From Ceratodon purpureus (taxonomy: Eukaryota; Streptophyta; Bryopsida; Pseudoditrichales; Ditrichaceae), in contig CM026432.1 in the NCBI GenBank assembly GCA_014871385.1, forward strand, positions 62,001 through 126,000: a DNA stretch of 64,000 bases. Direction: 5' to 3'. Of the stretch, positions 30,695 through 42,400 are shown piece by piece. Within the stretch, counting starts at the first letter, position 1. Every line of letters begins with the position of its first letter. Under the pieces are notes generated by a model. That model was not told the DNA's origin. It ran no database searches and saw only the letters and a program-made list of their open reading frames with translations. Position numbers and translations under genes: made by a program.

Positions 30695-33600
30695 ACAGCT
30701 ACACAATCCATGCCAGGAGAATTCTCCCGAACATCTGCAAATACACAAAAACTCTACAAGTTAAAAATTATTCACAACCATGCGCTGCTGCGCGGCTTTT
30801 CTACGGCCTTGGCCCTTCAGCCGTTCATGGCCCCAAGTTTAGGGATTAAAAAACAACACCAATTACAATATATTTATTTAAACAACATTACTTCATTAAT
30901 CAATTTAAGAATTTTATTAAAAAAAGTTAGAAGTTAAAACATACCTATAGAGCATGTTATGTCAACACAATCAATGACATCTTCTGCAAGTGAGTCGTAG
31001 ACCACATTATTAATATTCCTGTTTTTAACCTTAAAATCAAGATACAATTTTAGTAATTCTTGAAGTTTTTTAGAATCAAGAGTAAATTAATTACACATTT
31101 AGAATTTAATAATTGCATATACAATTCCATGTCAATTAATTAACTCAACGTCCTGAATTTAATAATACGTACAACAATTCTGAGATACATACAACGACTC
31201 TATGTTACATACCTTTGCTTGGGTGTTGGCCTAGATGTAGAACACGGTCCAACTCTGCGTTGTCGTCCTCCTCAAGTTTACTTCAAACTTCAACTTCCTT
31301 CTTGTGCTAGCTGTCAAGCTCTTCTAGTTTCTTGTCGTAAGCAATCTCAAATTTGAATTGACAACAATCTACGAAAAAAAAAAATTTAAAAAAAATTTAA
31401 AAACAATGAGATAAGACAATTTGAACAAAATAATAATAAAAGTTAAGAGAAAACAACTAAAAAAAAAAAAACTTAATTGTATCTAGTAGAATGTTGATCT
31501 CTGTTTTGATGTTGAGGATGATGTTGTTCCGTTGCCAAAGATTGAATGATGGAAGGACAAGGACTTTTAAAACGGACTCTATATCACATACATCATTATC
31601 TTCTTGCAATTGCTTGGCTCCAGACAAACATGCAGAAACATTCTCCATCTAAAACAGAATCACAACATCAACATCAAACTACAAAAGAAAGTAAACCAAA
31701 CTTCACCGACAAGCACATCAAAGCCAAATAAGAACCAAAATACAAGTATACAATTCAAAAGATAGAGAAAGTATAAACTTCGGAAAACAAAACATATCTG
31801 GTCCGTAGACATTTCACGGTAGTAGTTGCAGTGATTCCAGTCCAAGCAAAGAACCTGAAAATCCAGAGAGATAATAGTAAACGACACTAAGTTTTATTAA
31901 ACAACAACACAAATACCAAATAAATTACAACAAAAGGCATACCAAAAACCAAATAAAACAACAACAAAATACATACCAGATTGATACTGGCACTCCTGCG
32001 TATTCAATCACACCCGTACAAACCTCTGTGACCGAACACTGACAAAACTCTCAAAACGAACACGCAAATAGACACTGAAAACACGATAAAACTATCAGTC
32101 TTAAAAAACTACAAACTTATTACAACTGCAAACAAAAACCTATCACAAATGGAGACACAAACACAAAACCTATCGCACAGACACACAAAAGACTCCAAAA
32201 ACTATCTCTCCCACAACAAAGGCACAAATAGGATATGTAGAAAACCTATTGCAGACATTCCCGCAGAACATTCTTATAGAACACTCTTACAGAACACTCC
32301 CGCAAAAACTATCACTCCTGCAACGACGGACTCGACAAAAACTATCTATTCCGCAATAGACAAATAAATCTACCGCTTGACAAATATATCACTCCCAAAA
32401 ACAAGACCACAAGGTCACAAAAAGACATAAACTAAGAAAAACAACAAGGCATAAACTAACCTGATATCCGCTCCAAGCTAGTAACCAAGATCGGATTTGC
32501 GCCAGTAACTGAGATCGGATAGCGCGCGTGAGTTATCATATCTGCTCCACGCTAGTTACCAATGACCACCTCCGAACACCTCAAATAGACAAGAGTTGAT
32601 ACGCCTAAAGAAAGGAACTATACTAAAAACACAATCCACGCTCTAAAGGAAGAATACGCAAAATCCTACACTTGCCGCCAGAAAAATCCTATGAAACAAA
32701 AATTCCCAAATGCCTATAGAACACAACTTCTAAACAATCCTCGACAAAGCAACCTATATAAAACAAAACAAATAAAAATCGACAAACTCCAAAATGCGAT
32801 GACATAGACCTTGCTTGGACGGAGTACTCTCACCTGGGAGCGAGGAGAAAAATGATCGTCTCTGCAGGCGTGAGGATTGATATACTTCCAAATCGACAGT
32901 CGAGATTGAACAAGGAACCCTAGTCAATCCTGACCGTCCAATAAATGACTAAGTTTTAAAGACGGTGATAGGACGTCCACAAATGTATTCCGATTATTTA
33001 TCCAAGAGGATTCCAGAAACCTTATCCAACTCAACCCGACCACGTCATTTGAACCGACGTGGCAGGGTCCGGTCAATGAGGGCACGCCACTTGGCATACT
33101 TGCATGGATTTACAAAATCACCCCATATTATCATTCTATTTCTAATGTATTTCAAAACTCATGTCGTATGGATTGTTGGATATGACGTCGCCGTTGATGG
33201 GACACGATCTCAGGATCAAACCTAGCGAGCGTATTCGATCGATATTCGGGCTCAATTTTGACCTACCCGTCCGATACCTGACTCTGTGTATACCTGTGTA
33301 TCGATACCCATGGCACAAAGTACATTAGAAAAACAACGTTTTGGAATACTTCGTTGAATTGTCTCATATTGTTTGTAAACGACGAATTAGCAAATATAAA
33401 TTGAACAGAACACCAATGCTCTGCCGAATTTGTATGGTCTTTAATTTAAGTGTTGTTTAGTTATTGATACTCAGTTATGCATGGGTTGTTGGATCTCCGG
33501 CGGGTATGTACATGTGGAACCGGGGGATATGTACATGTCGGTATCACAAGCGAGTATGTACTCATGGGTATGTTCAGAGTGCGGGTACGGGCATGTGTGA

Positions 33601-34564
33601 AAGGAATATTTTTCTTACTCCTTCAAAAATAAATACTGTCCTAAAGCTCTCTGAAATCCTGCGAAAAATTCTGTATTGCCCCTGAAACTACCCTGAAACT
33701 GCCCTGAAACTGCCCTAAATCCTGGTCCTCGATTTGAAACTGCCAACTTAGATCTACTCAAATCCTGGTGGTATTTTCCTAGATCTGATACATTTTTCCA
33801 CTCTCCTTAGTCTGATCTACAATACCCATTCATTTAAACACCAGAACTACTGGATCCACCAGGTGAATTCACTAACCTGGTCCCTCAAGCACTCATAACT
33901 GCAATTTCAGACATTTACACCCAATGTAATCAATTCCTTCCCTTTACTCACTGTAATTCCGTACATGATTCAGCTCCCTACTGATATCACTATCTGGACC
34001 CCCCAGGGTCCTGAAAACTGCTCTAACAGCATCTCCCTACAGTCCTACAACATGTCCTACATACAAACTACCATCTGAGAGCTCTGAACTGAGAAGGAGA
34101 GAGAGAGAATGAGCTTCGCAGCCCCCTCTCCCACAACCCCATCCAAAATCCTAGCTGCCATCCCCAAAACCCTAACTGCCAACAATTTTCATCCGACCAC
34201 TAGACTTCATCCAACCACCAGATTTCATCCATCCGACAGTTTTCATCCATCTATCAGTTTTCATCAAAAACAGGCATTTTTCATCCAAACAGAGTTACTA
34301 CAGGACAGGACAGTAACTTAATAGTTTACTGCCCCCCTCAGTAACTGTAGTTTTACAGCTCCCCTACAGATTTACTGCCCCTCTATTCTACTACCTTAAT
34401 TCCCCAGTTAACAACATGTGGCATAATTTGAGTGGTTGAGATATCCAAATGGTTTACAATTCTAGAGTTGTATTGTCCCATATTGTTTTCGGATCGATGG
34501 AATTACAAAGATATATACTTGAGGAAATCACTCACTGTAAACATGAGCCGAATTCTCATGGGTG
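30695..34564. other. AT-rich stretch: upstream of the decayed locus and intergenic
   Basis: Up to about 31.9 kb the relic exons of the decayed minus-strand locus occur. From 31.9 to 34.5 kb I see only A-rich low-complexity sequence (ACAAAA tracts), a degenerate GGGTATGTACATGT tandem at 33500-33600, a CCCTGAAACTG tandem at 33678-33720 and TTTTCATCCA repeats at 34185-34290. No gene supported. Confidence 0.55.
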
Positions 34565-34568
34565 TTAA

Positions 34569-34802
34569 CCCTTAAACGTCAGACCCAACCCGAGAGGCTG
34601 GGTTTTTTTTTGAAAGAATCTTGCTCATAACTTACACTCCATTATATCAAATTGGATTTTTAGAATGTCAAATTGAGCACCTTAAAGAGATCTATACTTT
34701 CTTAAAATAGAGCTCGAGCAAATTAAAAATAGAATAATGCTTAAAATGGAGTTTAAAAGAGATTTTGGGAGTGGTATCAGGAAAGCATATGACGTTTAAG
34801 GG
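34569..34802. mobile_element. TTAA-flanked inverted-repeat element A (piggyBac-like MITE), 234 bp
   Basis: Left: TTAA (34565-34568) then CCCTTAAACGTCA. Right: TGACGTTTAAGGG then TTAA (34803-34806). The 13-bp terminal repeats are perfect, and the tetranucleotide TTAA is duplicated on both sides, as for piggyBac-type insertion. No reading frame inside. Three related elements occur at 46102, 55140 and 60157. Confidence 0.7.
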
Positions 34803-34807
34803 TTAAA

Positions 34808-35558
34808 CACCATGCCTAGCTTGAGCATCGGATCGGGTTTACACGGCCTTGCTCGGTGATTGTATACGCTGCCTCAGGCAGCGGGGCTAGTATCGGGTAG
34901 CGTGGTTAGAATCGGGCAGGAACAGAAAATTCCTACGTGGGTCACCAAGGCTGAGTCGCCTCGATTGGGGCTCCTGCGATGGGAGATACCCGACGTAAGG
35001 ACGTAGCCCTACCCCTTACCGTCGGGTATCTCCCATCACGGGTATCTCCAATTGCGGGGCACGCCCGGTACGTAACCCCGTGCGGGATTATTTCCCATTC
35101 AACCTCCCCCGACGGAATACCCCGCCTCCCGGGTTTTTGGGCAAAACGCCTACCTTGCTTAAAAGCCCGAAACCCAGAAAACCCGGGTAGGGAGGAGTGT
35201 TTCTTAGAACTTCGGGCTGCCTCATCCGAACGTCCCCAGAGAGATTCGATCCCAGGACCTCACGGATCTAATTCGACGTGGGTGCAATGTGAACAAATTC
35301 GCCGTTCCGACCACGCTCGTCACCTGATACCCGGAAGAATATTTGTAGAACTGCCCCGATTTAGTGTCTTCCTCGCCTTACCTGCTCGGGGGCTACGCAG
35401 GTTGACCCCCTCCCGGTCGGGGCTCCCGCGATGGGAGGTCCCTTACGCACGGGCCGGCTAACGCCCTTGCCCCAATGCAACGGGGCCTTTACAATACTCG
35501 TAGTCCATTCCATTGTTCCTGGTCTAGTCGCTGACAGAGGGAGGGAGGAGCGGTGCCT
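34808..35558. other. GC-rich intergenic block with two strong hairpins
   Basis: Base composition rises sharply compared with the AT-rich DNA to the left. Hairpin 1: 34978-35000 pairs with 35014-35037 (GATGGGAGATACCCGACG, one bulge). Hairpin 2: 35128-35187 (CCCGGGTTTT pairing with AAAACCCGGG). GGGGCTCCYGCGATGGGAG occurs at 34966 and again at 35418, a direct repeat. No gene seen. Confidence 0.55.
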
Positions 35559-35567
35559 GGTGCCTGG

Positions 35568-36475
35568 CCTCGCCACTAAGGGCGGGGCAAAAGAGAGGGT
35601 CCGCGGAGCTGCCCCGCCCCTGGCCCTGCCCGCACCCTCTGCCAGGCCCGCCCTGTCCCTCGACCGGGCTCCGCTCCCGTCCCGCTCCCCGCTGCCGTTT
35701 TGCTCCCCGATGCTGTCCCGCTCCCCGCTCATGTCCCGCTCCCAAGCTGGGGCTCGTGGCTTTCGCCCCCTTCGTGGGCCCTTCCCGTTCCCAAGCACAT
35801 ACCCGCGTTCCCAAGCACATTCCCACGTTCCCGAGCACATACCCGTACGCAAAAAAATAAAAAAATAAACTGAATTTAATTGTACTATCCTGTCCCTGAG
35901 GCGTAGCCGCAGTAGTTCCCTACGCCGGAACGGCGTCTTAGGGTTGATGACTCCTTTGTCGAATATTCTCCATCCTCTTTGGGTTTATGACATGTTTTGG
36001 TTAGTATTTTGGGAACTAAACCCTAAACCCTAAACCCTAAACCCTAAACATGTTATAAACCCAAAGAGGATGAAGAATATTCGACAAAGGAGTCATCAAC
36101 CCTAAGACGCCGTTCCGGCGTAGGGAACTACTGCGGCTACGCCTCAGGGACAGGATAGTACAATTAAATTCAGTTTATTTTTTTATTTTTTTGCGTACGG
36201 GTATGTGCTCGGGAACGTGGGAATGTGCTTGGGAACGCGGGTATGTGCTTGGGAACGGGAAGGGCCCACGAAGGGGGCGAAAGCCACGAGCCCCAGCTTG
36301 GGAGCGGGACATGAGCGGGGAGCGGGACAGCATCGGGGAGCAAAACGGCAGCGGGGAGCGGGACGGGAGCGGAGCCCGGTCGAGGGACAGGGCGGGCCTG
36401 GCAGAGGGTGCGGGCAGGGCCAGGGGCGGGGCAGCTCCGCGGACCCTCTCTTTTGCCCCGCCCTTAGTGGCGAGG
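35568..36475. mobile_element. Fold-back element with 430-bp arms, telomere-repeat loop and 9-bp TSD
   Basis: Arms 35568-35997 and 36046-36475 are equal in length (430 bp) and inverted copies with only about two mismatches found by eye. The 48-bp loop holds four CCCTAAA repeats. The flanks are direct repeats GGTGCCTGG (35559-35567 and 36476-36484), a 9-bp target duplication as in Mutator-like elements, within a local (GGTGCCT)n context. The arms carry internal tandems of a 20-bp CCCAAGCACATACCCGCGTT-like unit and AGCGGGGAGCGGGAC units. Open frames in the arms are repeats seen from both strands, not genes. Confidence 0.75.
36016..36049. repeat. Interstitial plant telomere-type repeat (CCCTAAA)4
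   Basis: Four perfect CCCTAAA units lie at the symmetry centre of the fold-back element. Confidence 0.9.
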
Positions 36476-36671
36476 GGTGCCTGGTGCCTGCTTGGAGATT
36501 ACAGGAATCAGGGGTTGCGTTGCGCGTCGTACGCACTCATCGTCATCGTGAGTTACGTACAGCTCGCCCGCCTCGTCGCCGTCCCATCGTTGCAGCTCTG
36601 CCATAAGCCCCTTTGCAGTGCTTGTTTGCGCCGCGGACAAGGCCGCTAGGATAACTTATACCACTCCCTTG

Positions 36672-38048
36672 ATGGAGTCGCAGGCGGCGCTGCTGTCGTC
36701 GTCGTCGCCATCGTGGTCTTGCTCTTCTCGCTGCTGGTCTCGCCTTTCGCACTTTCCAGTTGTGTTGCATTTCTCCTCCCCAGCTCTCTTCTCGCGTCCT
36801 CCTTCCTTTGGCTATCGCGCGTCCCCTTCCCGTATTTCCGCGACCGCAGGCGAAGAAGACCGATGGCTCCGCGAGGAACAACGATGGTTGCGCGAGGAGC
36901 AACGCTGGCTGCGCGAAGAAGCTCGCTGGAATGCAGAGCGGCGACTTATGGCCGACGAGCTCGCCCTTCTCAGGCGCGAGGTGGAACTGCTTCGTGCCCA
37001 GGTCCATGAACGTCGCACCTTCTCTACCGGTGCTGCGACGCTACCCTCTGTTGTCGCTAGTTTGAAGCAGCTGGTTCAATCGTTGCCTGTTGAGCCTCGA
37101 CCTAATATTGAATTCGTCGAGGAAGAGGAATTTGCATCACCTGTGTCTTTTTCAGATCGCCCTAGTAGCCTAACATTAGGTTCCAGCGAGCGTACATCTG
37201 CTCCCAGCTTGTCGCCCTCTCTTTCTATTCCCTCGATGTCTGAGTTCTCCATAGATTTGATGATGGATTCTTCCGCCGAGGCTGCAGCAGTGCGGCCAAT
37301 TTCGGCATCATTTCGGGAGTTGCGCAAAGGCGCCGAAGGGGAAGAGGTGAAAATGTTACAGGAGGCATTGGAAGAGCTAGGGTTTTATTCCGGAGAAGAG
37401 GAAATAGAGTACTCTATGTTCTCGAGCGGCACAGAAACGGCCGTGAAAACCTGGCAGGCGTCAATTGGAGTGCGAGAAGACGGAATTGCTTCTCCAAATC
37501 TGTTGGCCACTTTGTTTGGGAAGAGTAAACCATATCGAAATGGCTCAAGCAATGGAGGCAACGTCGTGGTACAGACAGGAGACCAATCAGATCCATGGAA
37601 AGCTCCATCATCGTCCGCCGCCACTGCCTCAATGGGAAGCGACATTGGAAGGAAGAAAACATTTGCGGAAGACAAAAGGGACGTAGAGAGCACTGAAGAC
37701 GGGGACATTGCACCCAATCGCAGGGTATTCTTGCTGGGCGAGAACCGGTGGGAGGAGCCTGGCAGACTGGGAAGGCCATCATCAAAACCAAACGGGGCGG
37801 CAGCGATAGCCCCATCATCGACGTCAATATCGAAACTGGGCAGCAGGGCGGTGGGCACAGACAAGTGCTTCTCGTGCAAAGGAGAGGGCGCGATGATGTG
37901 CACAGAATGTGAAGGCACAGGAGACTTGAATGTGGAGGATCAGTTCCTGGACTGGGTGGAGGAGGGTGCCAAATGTCCCTACTGCGAGGGCTCTGGCGCC
38001 GTTCCCTGTGATGTTTGCTTGGGCCTCGGCGCTGTTCCTCAGGTTTAA
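36672..38048 (+). CDS. PTAC5: pTAC5-like plastid protein (PG-binding-like domain, DnaJ-type Cys-rich domain)
   Basis: Single exon of 458 codons. I choose ATG 36672 (MESQAALL) rather than the upstream alternative at 36618 because a Ser/Arg-rich, acid-poor transit-peptide-like segment of about 55 residues follows it. Next come three tandem RWLREEQ/EA units in a helical segment, a Ser-rich linker, a peptidoglycan-binding-like domain (LRKGAEGEEVKMLQEALEEL, then AVKTWQASIGVREDGI), another linker, and four C-x-x-C-x-G-x-G motifs from about residue 399 (CFSCKGEG, CTECEGTG, CPYCEGSG, CDVCLGLG). This combination is that of Arabidopsis pTAC5, a component of the plastid transcriptionally active chromosome. 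It probably acts in plastid gene expression. A fold-back element sits 196 bp upstream of the start. It lacks introns although other host genes here have many. Confidence 0.85.
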   Translation: MESQAALLSSSSPSWSCSSRCWSRLSHFPVVLHFSSPALFSRPPSFGYRASPSRISATAGEEDRWLREEQRWLREEQRWLREEARWNAERRLMADELALLRREVELLRAQVHERRTFSTGAATLPSVVASLKQLVQSLPVEPRPNIEFVEEEEFASPVSFSDRPSSLTLGSSERTSAPSLSPSLSIPSMSEFSIDLMMDSSAEAAAVRPISASFRELRKGAEGEEVKMLQEALEELGFYSGEEEIEYSMFSSGTETAVKTWQASIGVREDGIASPNLLATLFGKSKPYRNGSSNGGNVVVQTGDQSDPWKAPSSSAATASMGSDIGRKKTFAEDKRDVESTEDGDIAPNRRVFLLGENRWEEPGRLGRPSSKPNGAAAIAPSSTSISKLGSRAVGTDKCFSCKGEGAMMCTECEGTGDLNVEDQFLDWVEEGAKCPYCEGSGAVPCDVCLGLGAVPQV

Positions 38049-39450
38049 TGTTCCACCGGCACCCCCATCATTTTTGCACACAATTCCACCTCTTTCATAA
38101 GTTCCTTGTGGAATGAGCTGCTGCTGCTGTAACTTGCATTTCAGAGATGTAGATTTGTACATGGATCATGAGTTGCGGGGCGGAAGAGGTGCAGTGGACG
38201 AACGGCTGAGCCGGACTAGTATTTCACTGTTTCCTGAAGTGTTGTAAAGTAAGAGAATGTGATATAAAACGCATTGTAAATCTATTGGCATGTTGTAGAT
38301 GAGATTGGTGTTATTATGTGCACACATGGACACACTGGTGAGCGGACGCGAGAACACTCTTGTGTGCTTGTTGTCTTAATGGAGGGTTTCCTGGGGTTAT
38401 CGTAGCCCTTCAAGGAGCTTGGTGCACTCACAACCTGCAGTGCTAGTGCTTCAGCTCTTGGGCTGTGATTTCAACGATTTCGTAATACACGCCATTCTTC
38501 TTGCTCCGATGCTGTTTGTTGACACTCAAACTCATTTCAGAGGAGCTATCAGCTGGGATTCTCAGCCTACGCTTTGGGCAGAATCCCCTGGTTTAGGCGT
38601 CAAAATGCTTTCAGAGTTAGTTCCTGGGATGTGTTTATAATAACCTTTTCCTCATATCTTTCACCTTGGTTGTGAAAATGATTAAGCCGCTGGTGCCTTA
38701 GCACAAAGTGACCACCAATTTGGTCCATTTGCGAGGATTTCCTAAGGTAACAAATTATAATGGTTACTACATAGCCTACCATTTCTTACATGTTTCTTAC
38801 ATATGGCAGTGCTTACTGAAATCACCATATCTTTTTCCCAGGTTTTTTTCCCAGAGCTTGTTCATATACTCGGCCACTTGGTTGACCACTCTAATGTAGT
38901 ACATGAAAACTTCCAGGCAGACTTCCAGACTTCAAATGAAAACTTATTAAGGATCATCTCTCTCATGGTCATGGCCTGTCTCGTCCAAGATGCCTGCTAA
39001 GGTAGGGGTGCTGAAACCCAACCGGGGCCAAATGCCGCCCCCTATGAATTGGGGCCAGGTCTGCAAGGCATGCCCAAGGGGAATTGCAAAACCGCCCACA
39101 AGGGTGCTTTTAACCCTCAAGGGCCGGATTTTGGGGTGGAGGTGGGTGGGGATGAACAATTCAGTGGATGAATTAACGTATTTCAGAGTTTGTGAAGGGG
39201 GGTAGTTGGGGTTGCAATTAAGAATTTGTAAGTTCAAAAAATAGCCTCCAAAGTGGGCTGATTTGGTAATAAAGGGGGTTGTATTTGGGCGTCTAAACGG
39301 ACGGCTTGGTGTGACGGCATGGTTTTAATTGCAATGTAAGAGTGGCTTGGTTACATATAAAAGTGGTTGTGTTTGTGAGGGACCATGGTGGTTTTAGTGT
39401 TGCAACTAGAGTGGAGTTAGAGAGCAGAGTGGAGGTTGTTGGGAACAGTC
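38049..39450. other. 3' flank of the pTAC5-like gene and upstream flank of the pogo element
   Basis: Contains the probable 3' UTR of the plastid gene (to about 38300), then unassigned sequence. From about 38990 the base composition becomes G-rich (CCAACCGGGGCC) and may belong to the pogo element, but no terminal inverted repeat could be identified. Confidence 0.45.
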
Positions 39451-42400
39451 ATGGACACCTTAGGGGAAGACAGTGAGTGTTTCCAAAGTAGTGATGAAAT
39501 TCCAGAGACTCAAGAGTTTGGTGTAGGAGGGCAATTTGCACTTGAAAGTGGGCAAAGAGGGGGGTTAGGTTTTGATGACCACATGGCCATGTTGCAACAA
39601 GGGAGGGGTGGATTTAGAAATTCTAACCCCACTATCCATGTCAATTCTAGTGCAAATAGAGGACAGCAAAATATGTCACAAACTAGGAGTGATACACCTA
39701 GGAGAGTAGGGTTGAGAAGTACCTCAAGATGGGAAGAGAGAAGCCAATCACATTCTGATTTTAGAGTGAGAGATGTAGAGGGCACCACACCTCTATCACA
39801 AGACACTCAATCAGCTCCTGCTCCAATTAACACAAGGGGGGAGGCAAGATACTCACAAGGGAGGGGTGCACTCAAGAAGCAAGGGAACTGGACGGATGAA
39901 GCATTGACGAAAGCGATGGATGCAGTGACGGATGAGGGGATGAAGGTACGAACTGCTGCACGTACCTTTGGGATTCCTTACACTTCTTTGAGAGATCATC
40001 TTCATGGAAGAGTAAAAGGGAAGAAGAGGGGAACAAAGACAGTATTAAGTGAAGAGGAGGAGGCAAAGTTATTGGAGTATTGCTTCAACATGCAAGATCT
40101 AGGACATCCATTGAGTTCAGGGCAGTTGAGAATCAAAGTGGCAATGGCAACACAAACAAGAGAAACACCATGGAGTCATAGTGGAATCCCTGGAAAGTCA
40201 TGGCTTAGACAATTCAAAAGGAGACATCCAGAATTAGTCTCTAGGAAGAGTCAGCCTTTAGAGATGGGGAGAGCAAGGGGATTATGTCCTGCAAGTGTGG
40301 CTAGCCTCTACTCTAACTTACAGGAGCTTTACAATGCTAACAAGTACCCACCTTCTCACATTTGGAACTGTGACGAAAGTGGGGTTCAGGCACGGAGATC
40401 TGGAGGGGCAACAGTGTTAGCAAAATGTGGAAGCAAATCAGTCCATTCCATTGAGCCTGACCAACGTGAGCATCTCTCTGTCCTCTCATGCATCAATGCT
40501 GCAGGGGGGAAACTCCCTAATTTCTACATTATGAAGGGGACTTACTTCATGGAAAATTACATGGAAAATTGTGAACCCAAAGCTCTCATGGCCATGCAAC
40601 CGAATGCCTGGATGACAAAGTGGCTGTTTGAATCCTGGATCTCATTTTTCATTAAGAGGGTGAAGAAAATGACAGGAATTTCCGAGACAAACAGACACTT
40701 ACTTATTTTAGACGGGCATAACTCACATGTCACCTTGGAGGTAGTTACAGTGGCCATGAACTCAGGTTTAGATATCATCTCCTTACCTAGTCATACATCC
40801 CATGCTCTACAGCCCTTGGATGTATCCTGTTTCAAACCGTTCAAAACTGCATTCAGACAGATTAGAGACAACTGGTCTTTAACAAACAATGGCAAGAAGG
40901 TAGAAAAAAGGGACCTTTGTATATGGACATCTCAGGCACTAGAAAAATCTCTAACTCCAATGAACATCAAGTCAAGGTTTCAAAAAACAGGGATTTGGCC
41001 ACTAAATGACCAAGCATGCAATGGGAGAATGAATCCTAGCCTAGGTTTTGAGGAAGGGCAAGAGGGCTTTGAATTTCCTACTCGGGAAGATTCAGTGGAA
41101 GAGTCAAGTGCCGCAGGTGAAGGGGACAGTGGGCGCAGCAGTGGGGAATCGGTCCGAGAGCATGGAGAGGCACAGGGAGTGCATACGAGGACAAGGGCGG
41201 CATGTAGGGGCAGGGAACGGGAGCATGCAGGTCGTGGAGGGCCGGAAGGGACGCTTGCAGAGACTCCGGTGGACAGCCCGACTGCAGAGCACCGCGAGGC
41301 TCGACAGGGCCGACGGTCAGTTGCTCCACGCCGAGACGGCCAGCATCACGACGAAGACGCCCAGGGCGAGCACCAAGACGATCAGCAGGGCGAGCACCAA
41401 GACAATCAGCAGGGCGAGGACCAAGACGATTAGCGGGGCGAGGACCAAGACGATCAGCAGAGCAAAGACCCATGCAGAGAAGGCGCAGACCAAGACAATA
41501 ACCAATCAAGCCAATACGAACAAGAAGATCAGCATGAACACGATGGGGATGAGCACGGGACTGCACATTTGTGGGGCACGGAAGAACTCGACGAGCAACC
41601 ACCTCGCGGTGCTCTACAGGGTCGCAGCGGCTCACTTAACGGCGACGGTGGCGGTTCGCAGACAGGCCACGGCAGATCTCGGCGGGGAGTAGGTGCAGCT
41701 CGGGGCAGCAGCGACGATCAACAGGGCCGCGGCATGCGAGCCTGCAGTAATTCCATCAGCCCCGACGGTAGCCTGCAGGGGCAGAGTTGTGAAGGAGATG
41801 AGCTGAATCTGCAAGATAGAACAGAGGACATGGAGGGTTTAGAATCCAAAGCAGTGGGGATTTCTATTGGGGGAGGTGAGAGAGCTAAAGAAGCTCCTAG
41901 AAAACATTACTATGTAGATGTCCAAAATGGGGAAGAAAGCAACTATGATCTAAGTGAGCAACATACCACAATAGATCCAGATTTTAGAGCACAAGTAGAA
42001 GAGGAAAATTCAAACAACATCAGTAACTTCCTCTCACTGCCTGAGATCATTCCAGCAAAAAAAAAAAGAAGGCAACAACCTCTCCTAGACTACACAAGGA
42101 GCAGAATTTTGACATCTAAGGACTATGTTACTGGTGTAGAGGAACTATTAGCAAAAAAGGAGGCAATAGCTGCAGCTGCAAAAAAGAAAAAAGAGGAGAA
42201 GGAAGCCAATAAAGAACAACGGAAGGCATTGAAAGAGCAGCAGCAAAGGGAGAAGGAGGAGCGTGCTCAAGAACAAGCAAGGAAAAAACAACAAAAGGAG
42301 ATGGAATTACAAACCAGAAGATCTCTTGGAGGAAGAAGGGGCCGTCGAAACGAGACTGCAGATTCAGCGCAAGCACCGCAGGCGCCACCTCCAACAGATA

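Larger units (their letters stand above)
23550..31375 (-). pseudogene. Decayed multi-exon acidic-protein locus split by a gypsy insertion
   Basis: Several minus-strand exons with good borders can be read. Near 31375-31225 is a Lys/Glu-rich exon with in-frame TAG and TGA. One 75-bp exon is now divided (30734-30690 and 24598-24569). A paralogous 75-bp exon lies at 24330-24256, donor GTGAGA. An 87-bp exon at 24151-24065 has an in-frame TAA. Another exon lies at 23993-about 23902 (SRVVCSMSWREAENMRRLVY). An acidic last exon spans 23800-23550 (DEDDEEDMKKIFIPHISTF, one TAG at 23721-23723). The two 75-bp exons encode similar peptides (DVRENSPGMDCVAVEDIV and DIRENYPFIDRGAVEDII) in the same 1-1 phase, so exon duplication occurred. 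Phases of the last two exons do not fit, and stops are present, so I call it decayed. Family unknown. Confidence 0.45.

Noticed and set aside
35200..35340. tRNA-like or SINE-like B-box (GATTCGATCCCAGG), also GGATTCGAGCCC near 43168
   Set aside because: No acceptor stem or A-box at the right distance and no cloverleaf could be drawn.
35361..35852. Two long identical open frames in opposite orientation (35361-35852 minus and 36191-36649 plus)
   Set aside because: They are the two arms of the fold-back element read from both sides; the repeated residues come from short DNA tandems.
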